Below are positions 44,601 through 52,184 of a DNA stretch of 64,000 nt, in pieces; within the stretch, counting starts at the first letter, position 1; each line of letters starts with the position of its first letter. The notes beneath the pieces are model-generated. The model saw only the letters and a list, made by a program, of their open reading frames with translations, was not told the DNA's origin and searched no databases. The translations under genes were made by a program, and so were the position numbers. This DNA is from Aliihoeflea aestuarii (GTDB lineage: Bacteria > Pseudomonadota > Alphaproteobacteria > Rhizobiales > Rhizobiaceae). The stretch spans positions 372,001 to 436,000 of the forward strand of contig NZ_JAAAMK010000002.1 of the NCBI RefSeq assembly GCF_024105665.1, given 5' to 3'.

Positions 44601-47098
44601 ATCGCGCGACGCTGATGACGAACCGCGCGGAAGACGTGGCCTCCCGCTTCGAGAACGCCGGGCGTTCGCTCGCGGATGGCTTCGAGGAGCGTACGCAGTC
44701 GCTGTTCTCGCGTGCGGCGGAAATGGTCGAGCGCTTCGCGGAAGCTGACGAGACGCTTGCAAGCCGTGCCGAAGAACGTGCCGTCTCTCTTGCCGGCAAG
44801 TCCGGCGAGGTGGTCGCTGCCTTCGAGGCGGCCGAACGCAACCTGACCATTCGCGTTGAAGATGCGGCAGGCGCGTTGTCGACACGCGCCGGCGAATTCG
44901 CCCAGATCGTCGAGGAGGCCGACCGCAATCTCGCCGGCAAGGCGGACGAAATCCGCGTCAGCCTCCTGTCGCGCGCCGACGAAGTCGTCTCGCGCTTCGA
45001 CGAGGCCGGCAATGCGCTGGTCGTACGCACCGAAGACGCCGCCAGCGCTCTTTCCAGCCGCGCCGACGAACTTCGCGGCGTGTTCGCCGATGCCGATCGC
45101 CAGATCGTATCGCGCCTTGACGAAACAGCGACCGTTCTCGCTGCACGGTCGAGCGATATCGCATCGGTTCTCGACGGTTCGAACGAAAGGCTGCAGGAGC
45201 GTGCGAACGAACTCGCCCGCACCTTCGACACAGCCGAACAGCGCATCATGGCGCGCACGCACCAGACTTCAGCCGAACTCGACGCCCGTGCGGCCGCGAT
45301 TGCCGAAGCGCTCGGCGCGGCCGAAGGCAAGCTTGCCGACCGCACGACTTTGTTCGCCTCGCGCATCGAAAACCAGATCGTATCGGCCGAAGAACGCCTG
45401 ACGAACGGCGCGGCGAATATCGGTGGCCGTCTTCAGGAGCAGGTCGCGCGCGTCGAAACCGAACTGGTGGAACGGGCGAACGCGATTGCCGAAACCTTTG
45501 CGGCCATGAACCGCCACCTCGACGAAAGCACCGAAGGCGCGTCCGACAAGCTCGACGAAAAGACGCGTCAGCTTAACGCCATGCTTTCGGCGCGCTCGTC
45601 GGAAATTTCGCGCATTCTGGACGAAACGGCACGACCCCTGGTCGATCGTTTCGCAGAGAGCGGCAGCGAATTGCAGCGCAATCTCGAGGATATCACGCAG
45701 GCCGCGACCGAGCGCCTGCAATCGGGCAACACGGCCCTGATGTCGGCACTCGAAGCACGGACCAGCGAGACCGTTTCGGCTGTCGAACGCGTCCAGATCG
45801 ACCTTGCTCGCGGCGTCGACGGCCTCATCGGTCGCCTGTCCAGCTCCAACGCGAAGCTGGCCGAACTGGTGGAAACCGCGTCGGCCAATCTCGGCGGCGT
45901 CGACGAGAAACTCGCCGGCACCACCGAGCAGTTCGCCGAGACGACCGAAAAGGCCGCACGCTCCTTCGCCTCGTCGGCCCGCATCATCGAGGCCCATGCT
46001 GGCAAGCTGTCCGAACTGTCTTCGTCCACGCTGCACGAGGTTGCAGGCATCGCATCGCGTTTCGAGGATCACGGAAAGATGCTCGCCGGCGCGCGTGACC
46101 TTCTGAACTCCGCGCAGGAAACGCTGGCGACGACCCTCGACGATCGTCAGACGGCGCTCGAGACGCTCGCATCGGGCCTTTTGAAGAAGTCGGAAGAGAT
46201 CGGGCGCGTCATGCGCTCGTTCGAAAACGTCGTCGGCAAAGCGTTGGAAGGTGCGGAAGGACGCACGAAGACCTCGACGGAGCAGATCCGCTCGGCGATC
46301 ACCGAGGTGGTCGAAAGCGCGACCAAGCGCTTCGCCGACGCGACGGACGAAATCCGCAAGACTGCGGGCTCCATCCGCTCCGAACTTGACCAGACGCGCG
46401 CCGAACTGAAAAAGGGTGTGATGCAACTGCCGGACGAGACGAAGGAATCGACCAGCGCGATGCGCAAGGCCGTTTCCGAGCAGATCAAGGCCCTGAAGGA
46501 ACTGTCGGACATCGTCGCCAAGTCCGGCCGCACCTTCGATGTGGCGCCGGCCCGTGCCGAGCGTCAGCCCCAGCCCGCGCGCCGCCCGGTGGCTCCCGTC
46601 GCATCCGCACCGCCGGCCCCGGCTCTGCGCGGTTCGCTTGCGGAGGTTGCGCCGCAGCCTGCCTCGGGAAGCTGGGTCGGCGCGCTCCTGCGGGGTGCTT
46701 CGAAGGAAGACGCGCCCGCTCAGGCCCCCTCGCAGCCGCAGCGTTCGCCGCTTCATCTGGTCGAATCGCTGAACTCGCTGTCGGTCGACATCGCCCGCGC
46801 GATCGACCACGACGCCTCGATCGAGTTGTGGGACCGTTACCGCAAGGGCGAGCGCAACGTCTTCACGCGCCGGCTCTACACGCTGAAGGGCCAGCAGACG
46901 TTCGACGACATTCGCCGCAAATACCAGAACGAAGGCGAATTCCGCAGCGCTGTCGACCGCTATTGCCAGGACTTCGAGAAGCTCCTTGCCGACGTCGCCA
47001 AGAACGACCGCGACAACATGATGTCGCAGACCTATCTGACCTCCGATACGGGCAAGGTCTACACGATGCTCGCTCATGCGAGCGGCCGCTTGAAGTAA
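41612..47098 (+). CDS. Growth pole ring (GPR/RgsE)-like giant coiled-coil membrane protein
   Basis: A protein of 1,828 residues. An acidic, Ala-rich cytoplasmic N-terminus (about 1-140) is followed by two membrane helices (about 143-166 and 182-208). A very long helical rod (about 220-1640) is rich in Glu, Arg, Ala and Ser and contains two blocks of 29-residue repeats. Next comes a Pro-rich linker (about 1645-1720), then a conserved C-terminal globular part (LHLVESLNSLSVDIARAID...LWDRYRKGERNVFTRRLYTLKG). Size, layout and apolipoprotein-like rod match GPR of Agrobacterium (about 2,100 residues), essential for polar growth, and RgsE of Sinorhizobium. It has its own intrinsic terminator at 47120. 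Homology is inferred from architecture. Confidence 0.82.
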   Translation: MATKPATNTELDTDIEKELEDALDIELVMDEDDVQDADEPSLDIAASMEDFEAQISQAAEELAFENRDSATVESVDIAAAPLAAAAVAPALAKPADEGPTRIADLKPVEAQAPARPSAFAAANDDTQKDYKSFVQSISKPVPTTIYWAVALLSVAWAAGGLLMGHLLFSPQIWQIGSLAELIAAPYAVGLILAVLVPVILFWGFAVMIRRAQEMRYAAQSMTEVAFRLAEPEHIATDRVMMVGQAVRREVQSMGEGIERTLARAVELETLVHTEVNELERAYSENETRIRSLVDGLGSEREAVVSHAERVRASIAGAHETLKDELSAASDVIRQNIVDVSGQLSGTIADSGTSLIERMNENGALLSEALDTRIDTISERISTSGDGVANLLDTRIASLTEATDTASRALNQMLDDRTSGMISLLGSASRSLSDEFDTRLRDIERTLAERGQSLLSEFETRAHALDSGTQKLNAALEARAKQINDTLIDRTREIAATFTEGKSQLNVLLDETKGKIGADFADLVMSTSTMLEARASDFAGKIGEGRGLISAALDEDLERLAETRQAMDNAITSHVERMAEGRSLLTGALNDDIALIDSTRRGLDEAVSQHVQTIAERQSDLTSVLASGTARVEDAFAGQLDRMAERQNELSAAMSADADKIDEAILRGIETLGSRRGELQAAISADLSRIDDAFDRQIERLSERQSGLAAAVDADMERFSGAFDRQFDALTTRQGELGARIDTDVARIDEAFARHVDALSVRQNEMENAVHRGAERFAELFGQLAGQIGDRQSELSTAIAGDARQIEEIFAGHLATLAARQDELSSAIGADMGRIDETFARQIELFAEKQTDLASAINIDMDKVEEAFARHIEALGERRALITDAVGADIGRIGEAFDRQSGVIEERTHTMERALKAGVENVRAALEGSAVVVAGSLRDKVLQATAAMGEQAGQAFVDVDKRIAERMEQTAAALGAKAEEIAGQLESTDRQLAERIEDRATLMTNRAEDVASRFENAGRSLADGFEERTQSLFSRAAEMVERFAEADETLASRAEERAVSLAGKSGEVVAAFEAAERNLTIRVEDAAGALSTRAGEFAQIVEEADRNLAGKADEIRVSLLSRADEVVSRFDEAGNALVVRTEDAASALSSRADELRGVFADADRQIVSRLDETATVLAARSSDIASVLDGSNERLQERANELARTFDTAEQRIMARTHQTSAELDARAAAIAEALGAAEGKLADRTTLFASRIENQIVSAEERLTNGAANIGGRLQEQVARVETELVERANAIAETFAAMNRHLDESTEGASDKLDEKTRQLNAMLSARSSEISRILDETARPLVDRFAESGSELQRNLEDITQAATERLQSGNTALMSALEARTSETVSAVERVQIDLARGVDGLIGRLSSSNAKLAELVETASANLGGVDEKLAGTTEQFAETTEKAARSFASSARIIEAHAGKLSELSSSTLHEVAGIASRFEDHGKMLAGARDLLNSAQETLATTLDDRQTALETLASGLLKKSEEIGRVMRSFENVVGKALEGAEGRTKTSTEQIRSAITEVVESATKRFADATDEIRKTAGSIRSELDQTRAELKKGVMQLPDETKESTSAMRKAVSEQIKALKELSDIVAKSGRTFDVAPARAERQPQPARRPVAPVASAPPAPALRGSLAEVAPQPASGSWVGALLRGASKEDAPAQAPSQPQRSPLHLVESLNSLSVDIARAIDHDASIELWDRYRKGERNVFTRRLYTLKGQQTFDDIRRKYQNEGEFRSAVDRYCQDFEKLLADVAKNDRDNMMSQTYLTSDTGKVYTMLAHASGRLK
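43457..44326 (+). repeat. Ten tandem 87-bp (29-residue) repeats, block 1 of the GPR-like protein
   Basis: Residues 616-905 consist of ten consecutive 29-residue units without gaps, each starting RQ/RR/KQ plus x-x-L and following the pattern RQxELxxAIxADxxRIDEAF then ARQIExLxE. The period was counted directly in the translation. It equals 7+11+11, expected for a right-handed or mixed coiled coil rather than a plain heptad rod. The DNA units are diverged, so the repeat is old and held by selection. Confidence 0.9.
44537..45373 (+). repeat. Second 29-residue repeat block of the GPR-like protein
   Basis: Residues 976-1254 hold nine 29-residue units (for example those starting RAEDV, RAAEM, KSGEV, RAGEF, RADEV, RADEL) plus one shortened unit of 18 residues (starting RSSDIASVL). 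The short unit lacks exactly 11 residues, one hendecad. The sequence pattern, RAxEVxxxFExADxxLxxR, differs from block 1 although the period is the same. Confidence 0.88.
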
Positions 47099-47119
47099 CA
47101 GGGTCAGCCGTCCGGATCG

Positions 47120-47152
47120 GGCCGCGATTGCGCAAGCGATCGCGGCCTTTTT
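47120..47152 (+). terminator. Intrinsic terminator of the GPR-like gene
   Basis: GGCCGCGAT (47120-47128) pairs with ATCGCGGCC (47139-47147) and is followed at once by five T (47148-47152). It starts 21 bases after the stop codon. This is the clearest rho-independent terminator in the window and separates the giant gene from mazG. Confidence 0.9.
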
Positions 47153-47213
47153 CGTTGGCGAGCAAGCGCCGGGGCTTGTATCAAGAGCCTGAAATCGCAA
47201 TGCAGGACATAAG

Positions 47214-48029
47214 ATGCAGCCCTCCCGCGACATATCCCGCCTCCTGGAAATCATGGCAGCGCTTCGCGATCCGCAGACCGGCTGTCCGTGGGACGTCGAA
47301 CAGGATTTCGCGTCCATCGCCCCCTACACGATCGAGGAAGCCTACGAGGTTTCCGACGCGATCGAGCGCGGCGACCTCACCGATCTGCGCGACGAGCTCG
47401 GCGACCTGCTGCTTCAGGTGGTCTTTCATGCGCGCATGGCGGAAGAACGAAAAGCGTTCGCTTTCGCCGACGTGGTCGAGGCGATCACGACGAAAATGAT
47501 CCGCCGTCATCCGCATGTCTTCGGGCCTGAAGAGGCGCGCGGCGCCAAAATGGCGAAAGGCATGTGGGAGACGATCAAGGCCGAGGAACGCGCGGAAAAG
47601 AAGGCCGAGCGCGAAGCGCGCGGCATCATGACGGCAGAGCATGGCTATCTGGACGACGTGCCGGTCGGCCATGCCGCGCTGACGCGGGCGCTGAAATTGC
47701 AGGAGCGCGCCGCGCGCGTCGGCTTCGACTGGAAGGAGCCCGGCCCGATCCTCGACAAGATTTCCGAAGAGGTGGACGAATTGCGCGCCGCGCTCGACGC
47801 CGGCGAAACGGCCGCGATCAAGGATGAATTCGGTGACGTGCTCTTCGCGCTCGTCAATCTCGGCCGGCATCTGGGCATCGACGCCGAGGCGGCCTTGCGC
47901 GGGACGAACGACAAGTTCCGCCAGCGCTTCCACCACGTCGAAAAAGCCGTCACCGAGATCGGCTCGAGCCTCGAAGACGCGACGCTGGACCAGATGGAAA
48001 CGCATTGGCAAGCGGCAAAGCGTCTTTGA
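47214..48029 (+). CDS. mazG: Nucleoside triphosphate pyrophosphohydrolase MazG
   Basis: A protein of 271 residues with two MazG domains. The first has CPWDVEQDFASIAPYTIEEAYEVSDAIE and LRDELGDLLLQVVFHARMAEE, with the metal-binding E-x-x-E...E-x-x-D pattern. The second has ISEEVDELRAALDAGETAAIKDEFGDVLFALVNLGRHL. It hydrolyses (d)NTPs to monophosphates and clears damaged nucleotides. A charged linker (KAEERAEKKAEREARG) joins the domains. A 50-bp hairpin repeat overlaps its stop codon. Confidence 0.95.
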   Translation: MQPSRDISRLLEIMAALRDPQTGCPWDVEQDFASIAPYTIEEAYEVSDAIERGDLTDLRDELGDLLLQVVFHARMAEERKAFAFADVVEAITTKMIRRHPHVFGPEEARGAKMAKGMWETIKAEERAEKKAEREARGIMTAEHGYLDDVPVGHAALTRALKLQERAARVGFDWKEPGPILDKISEEVDELRAALDAGETAAIKDEFGDVLFALVNLGRHLGIDAEAALRGTNDKFRQRFHHVEKAVTEIGSSLEDATLDQMETHWQAAKRL

Positions 48030-48077
48030 GCATTTTGTCGCCAGCCGAAATCGGCTGGCGTCGCACGAATGCGGCCA
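48028..48077 (+). repeat. 50-bp intergenic hairpin repeat, copy 2
   Basis: An element of 50 bases sharing 43 with the copy at 28946-28995, including the ends GAGCATTTTG and GAATGCGGCCA. Its stem GCCAGCCG/CGGCTGGC (48040-48047 and 48052-48059) is perfect. The changes from copy 1 inside the stem are compensatory. It overlaps the last bases of the mazG stop and sits between convergent mazG and hflX. Confidence 0.75.
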
Positions 48078-48084
48078 TAGAACG

Positions 48085-49467
48085 CTATTCGTCTGCTGAC
48101 GGCCGGCGCTGGCCGATTTCGCTGATGATGGCGGCGGGTGCGCGGACGGTCAGCGCGACCGAGCCATCCTCCCGATCCTCGCGCGCGATGACGGAGCCGT
48201 TGCGGTAGACCCAGTCGATCCGTGTTCCTTCATGCGGGCCGAAGACGAACTCTTTCTCATCGAGCGCGCCAGAGATGCGTGCCTCGACCACGGCGAGCAG
48301 GTGATCGACACCCTCGCCCGAGATGGCCGAAATCAGCACCGGACCTTCATCGGCCTGCTCGCGCGGAAAATTGCCTCGTGCCTGCTCGTTCAGGAGGTCA
48401 ATCTTATTCCACACTTCCAGAACGTGATGGCTGTCGCCCGCCTCGACGCCGAGGTCCGAAAGAATGCGCACGACATCAGCAGCCTGCGCCGCCGTATCGG
48501 GGTCGGAAATGTCGCGCACATGAAGGACGAGATCGGCTTCGACCACTTCCTCGAGCGTCGCGCGGAAGGCAGCGACGAGATGTGTCGGCAGGTCTGAAAT
48601 GAACCCGACCGTATCGGACAGGATGACGACGGTGCCATGCGGCAACCGCACGCGCCGCAAGGTCGGGTCCAGGGTGGCGAAGAGCATGTCTTCGGCCAGA
48701 ACCTCGGACCCTGTCAGCCGGTTGAAAAGCGTCGACTTGCCGGCATTGGTGTAGCCGACGATCGCGACGACCGGATACGGAACCTTGCGCCTTTTGGCGC
48801 GGTGAAGGTCGCGCGTGCGCCGTACCGTTTCAAGTTCGCGCTTCAGCCGCGTGATCTTTTCCTGAAGCATGCGCCGGTCGGCTTCGATCTGCGTTTCACC
48901 GGGGCCGCCGAGAAAACCCGCTCCGCCGCGCTGGCGCTCAAGGTGCGTCCAGGAGCGCACGAGACGGCCGCGCTGATAGTTGAGGTGGGCAAGATCGACC
49001 TGCAGCACGCCTTCCTTGGTGCGCGCGCGCCGCCCGAAGATTTCGAGGATGATGCCGGTACGGTCGAGAACCTTCGCGTTCCACGCCTTTTCCAGATTGC
49101 GCTGCTGAACGGGCGTCAGCGGATGATCGACGACGACGAGGTCCGCTTCGCTCGCCTTGATGCGTTCGCCGATTTCCTCGACCTTGCCGGTACCGATCAG
49201 CGTTGCCGGACGCGGGTCCGCGACGGTGACGATTTCGCGGTCGGCGATGTCGAGATCGATGGCAAGCGCGAGACCGACGGCCTCTTCGAGGCGGGCTTCG
49301 GGGCTGCGCTGGATCGCCGATGCGCCGGCATTGTCGTCCGCTGCGCGTTGCGCTTTCGTCAAGACGGGCACGATGACGACCGCGCGCGTGGGAACGGCGC
49401 GCAAATCCTCGTCCGCCGCAGTGCCGCTGCGGCGTGGTTTACGTCCTTCGGAGTCCGATGCGCTCAA
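48085..49467 (-). CDS. hflX: Ribosome-associated GTPase HflX
   Basis: A GTPase of 460 residues that splits stalled ribosomes under stress. An N-terminal HflX domain includes GTGKVEEIGERIKASEADLVVVDHPLTPVQQRNLEKAWNAKVLDRTGIILEIFG and RGGAGFLGGPGETQIEADRR; a central helical segment follows. The G domain has G1 GYTNAGKSTLFN, DTVGFI and NKID. It lies directly after hfq (stop and start adjacent), the widespread hfq-hflX pair. The first 40 residues are variable. Confidence 0.96.
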   Translation of the reverse strand: MSASDSEGRKPRRSGTAADEDLRAVPTRAVVIVPVLTKAQRAADDNAGASAIQRSPEARLEEAVGLALAIDLDIADREIVTVADPRPATLIGTGKVEEIGERIKASEADLVVVDHPLTPVQQRNLEKAWNAKVLDRTGIILEIFGRRARTKEGVLQVDLAHLNYQRGRLVRSWTHLERQRGGAGFLGGPGETQIEADRRMLQEKITRLKRELETVRRTRDLHRAKRRKVPYPVVAIVGYTNAGKSTLFNRLTGSEVLAEDMLFATLDPTLRRVRLPHGTVVILSDTVGFISDLPTHLVAAFRATLEEVVEADLVLHVRDISDPDTAAQAADVVRILSDLGVEAGDSHHVLEVWNKIDLLNEQARGNFPREQADEGPVLISAISGEGVDHLLAVVEARISGALDEKEFVFGPHEGTRIDWVYRNGSVIAREDREDGSVALTVRAPAAIISEIGQRRPSADE

Positions 49468-49716
49468 TCAGCCGTCCCGGCCGTTCTCTTCGCCTTCGAA
49501 CATCTGCACGGGCTGGCTCGGCATGATGGTCGAAATCGCATGCTTGTAGACAAGCTGCGAATGACCGTCCCGGCGCAACAGCACGCAGAAATTGTCGAAG
49601 GACGTCACGACGCCGGTCAATTTGACGCCGTTGATCAGAAAAATCGTGAGAGGATTCTTGCTCTTGCGTACGGAGTTAAGAAACAGATCCTGAAGGTTTT
49701 GCGTACGTTCCGCCAT
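49468..49716 (-). CDS. hfq: RNA chaperone Hfq
   Basis: An Sm-like hexameric RNA chaperone of 82 residues. The sequence contains the Sm1 region ([42 protein letters not shown]) and the Sm2 motif [14 protein letters not shown]. It assists small RNA-mRNA pairing, and in rhizobia affects nitrogen regulation. It is upstream of hflX with no gap, and about 190 bases downstream of dat, so may have its own promoter. Confidence 0.97.
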   Translation of the reverse strand: MAERTQNLQDLFLNSVRKSKNPLTIFLINGVKLTGVVTSFDNFCVLLRRDGHSQLVYKHAISTIMPSQPVQMFEGEENGRDG

Positions 49717-49907
49717 TGTTTTATTTCTTTCGCAGATCCGCCGAGGCGTTTCGTTGTTATGGCCACACCGTTCGCCATCCAGGTTCGCCCACCCGGAAGC
49801 TGAAGTGCCGAAGCGCCAAGATAATGGGCTCTTTCCGAACGCACAACCGGCCTGAAAAGCCTGTCGAAACTGAAAAGAGAACGCCCCGGCCCCCGTGGGA
49901 TTGGTTA

Positions 49908-50771
49908 TCAGCCGGCAGTTTTCTCTGCAACGTCAAAAAAGGCCTTGCGAAGCGAAAGCGCAGTGGAGCCGGGATGACTATTGGCGACCGAATGGCCGTC
50001 GATCGCCACGACCGGCATGACAATCGTGGACGCAGCCGTAATGAACGCTTCGCGCGCGCTGCGCGCTTCCTCCACCGAAAAGCCGCGTTCCTCGACATCG
50101 AGACCGAGCTTTTGCGCGACCTTCATCACGGTCGCGCGCGTAATCCCCTTCAAGATGCCGCTTTCGGCGGGACGCGTCACGAGCTTCCCGTCCTTCGTAA
50201 CGATCCAGGCATTGGTCGCCGCCCCTTCCTTGACCGTGCCGTCCGGGTCGACGAACCAGGCTTCCTGTGCTCCGGCCTCGCGCGCCTGCTGGCGTGCCAA
50301 TACGTTGGGAAGGAGGCCGACCGATTTGATGTCCACGCGTTCCCACCGGTTTTCCGGCACGGTGATGACGTTGATACCCGCCTCGGCACGCTTGTCGGCC
50401 GCCGCCGGATTGCCCTTCTTGGCGGTGACGACCAGTGCCGATTTGACCGGAACCGTCGGAAAGAAATGATCGCGCGGGGCGACGCCGCGCGTCACCTGGA
50501 TATAGACCAGTCCGTTCGCGACCCCATTGCGTGCGATCACTTCGCGCATGACAGTCTGGAGCGCTGCACGCGACATCGGCCACGATATGCGAAGTTCGCG
50601 CAGCGACCGGTCGAGCCGGTCGAGATGCGGCTCCATGTCGATGATGAACCCGCGCGAGATCTCGCACACCTCGTAGACGCCGTCGGCGAACTGGTAGCCA
50701 CGATCTTCCACATGGACCACTGCGTTGCGATGCGGGAGATAACGGCCATTGACGTAAGCGATCTTGGGCAT
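49908..50771 (-). CDS. dat: D-amino-acid aminotransferase
   Basis: A PLP-dependent class IV aminotransferase of 287 residues. The lysine that binds PLP is Lys149 in [18 protein letters not shown], the arrangement found in D-alanine aminotransferases. Other marks are [30 protein letters not shown] at the start and [16 protein letters not shown] near the phosphate site. It probably makes D-glutamate/D-alanine for cell wall. It follows trkA by 8 bases. Branched-chain or aminodeoxychorismate lyase activities in the same fold cannot be excluded. Confidence 0.92.
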   Translation of the reverse strand: MPKIAYVNGRYLPHRNAVVHVEDRGYQFADGVYEVCEISRGFIIDMEPHLDRLDRSLRELRISWPMSRAALQTVMREVIARNGVANGLVYIQVTRGVAPRDHFFPTVPVKSALVVTAKKGNPAAADKRAEAGINVITVPENRWERVDIKSVGLLPNVLARQQAREAGAQEAWFVDPDGTVKEGAATNAWIVTKDGKLVTRPAESGILKGITRATVMKVAQKLGLDVEERGFSVEEARSAREAFITAASTIVMPVVAIDGHSVANSHPGSTALSLRKAFFDVAEKTAG

Positions 50772-50779
50772 GGATGGTC

Positions 50780-52156
50780 CTAGAAGAATTCGAGACTGAC
50801 GCGAAAGAGATGTTCGACCTGTTTGACCGCCTTGGCCATGACGAACATGACGATCCGATCCTTGGGTTTGATGCGAAGCGAACCGCTCGGCGACAGCACC
50901 TTTCCGTCGCGATAGATCGCGCCGATCCGGATGCCGTCAGGCAAATCGAGTTCACGCAATTCGTGGCCGACAAGCGTCGAGGTTTCAAGAGCTTCTGCCT
51001 CGATGACTTCTGCCGTATCTTTTTCGATCGAATGGACGGCACGGATGCGTCCGCGCCGCACATGCTGGAGTATCCGCGAGATCGTCGCCGTGCGCGGGTT
51101 CACATGCGCATCGATCCCCAGCATGTCGGTGAAGTCGTGATAGGTCGGATTGTTGATCAGAACCAGATTCGACTTGCAGCCGAGACGCTTGGCCAGCACA
51201 GAGGAAAGAATATTGACCTGATCGTCATTGGTGAGCGCGACCATCAGGTCCGCATCGGCGATGTCGGTCTCCATCAGCAGCTTTTGATCGAGCGCGCTGC
51301 CGTTGAGCACGATCGTGCGTCGCAGATTTTCCGCAACCTCGACGGCGCGCTCCCTCGACGCCTCGATGATGCGCACGCGTGTACGGTTCTGACGCTCCTC
51401 GATCCGCCGCGCCACATAGAGCCCGACATTGCCGCCTCCGGCGATGACGATGCGCGTTGCCTCCTGCTCCTCATGCCCGAACAGGCTGAGCGTCCGGCGC
51501 ACCTGTTCTTTCGTGGACACGACATAGGCGAGATCGCCCGCAAGGAGTTGGTCGGCCGAGCGAGGAATGAACAATCGCCCCTGCCTCGAAACCCCGACAA
51601 CGGTCGACATCAGGTCAGGAAAAAGATCGGTCAGTTGCAACAGCGGCGTGTTGATGATCGGGCAATCGTCAAGGCACTCGATCGCCACCATGACGATCCG
51701 GTCATCGGCGAAGCGGACGATTTCGGTGGCGCCGGGAATCTCGATTCGGCGCAGAACCGTCTCGGCAACCTCGCGTTCGGGAGAGATGACGACATCGATG
51801 GGAAGATGCTCGCGCGCGAAAAGATCGCGATAATGCGGTTGCAGATAGGACTGGGAGCGGATGCGCGCGATCTTGGTGGGCACGTTGAAGAGTGCGTGCG
51901 CAACCTCGCACGCGACCATGTTGACCTCGTCGTGGAGCGTCACGGCGATCAACATGTCGGCATCCTGCGCACCGGCTGCCGCCAGCACTTCCGGATGCGA
52001 ACCCTGCCCGACAAAACCGCGCGCATCCAGATTGTCGCGTACGTTCTGGATACGAACGGCCGATGTATCGATGAGCGATACGTCGTTATGTTCGGCCACC
52101 AGGCGCTCGGCGATGCCATAGCCCACCTGCCCCGCCCCGCAGATGATCACCCGCAT
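50780..52156 (-). CDS. trkA: Trk potassium transporter NAD-binding protein TrkA
   Basis: A peripheral protein of 458 residues with two RCK-type halves. Each half has a Rossmann domain (RVIICGAGQVGYGIAERL at the N-terminus and RIVIAGGGNVGLYVARRI near residue 230), followed by a TrkA-C domain. It gates TrkH/TrkG potassium channels in response to NAD(H)/ATP. No trkH is in the window. In many alphaproteobacteria trkA lies directly after ntrX, as here (28-base gap). Confidence 0.96.
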   Translation of the reverse strand: MRVIICGAGQVGYGIAERLVAEHNDVSLIDTSAVRIQNVRDNLDARGFVGQGSHPEVLAAAGAQDADMLIAVTLHDEVNMVACEVAHALFNVPTKIARIRSQSYLQPHYRDLFAREHLPIDVVISPEREVAETVLRRIEIPGATEIVRFADDRIVMVAIECLDDCPIINTPLLQLTDLFPDLMSTVVGVSRQGRLFIPRSADQLLAGDLAYVVSTKEQVRRTLSLFGHEEQEATRIVIAGGGNVGLYVARRIEERQNRTRVRIIEASRERAVEVAENLRRTIVLNGSALDQKLLMETDIADADLMVALTNDDQVNILSSVLAKRLGCKSNLVLINNPTYHDFTDMLGIDAHVNPRTATISRILQHVRRGRIRAVHSIEKDTAEVIEAEALETSTLVGHELRELDLPDGIRIGAIYRDGKVLSPSGSLRIKPKDRIVMFVMAKAVKQVEHLFRVSLEFF

Positions 52157-52184
52157 GCGATCTTTCCCCCGCTCGCGCCAGCCA

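Noticed and set aside
45269-47317. Open frame of 682 codons on the minus strand
   Set aside because: Antisense to the GPR-like gene; the repeat-driven composition of that gene creates long open frames on the other strand.
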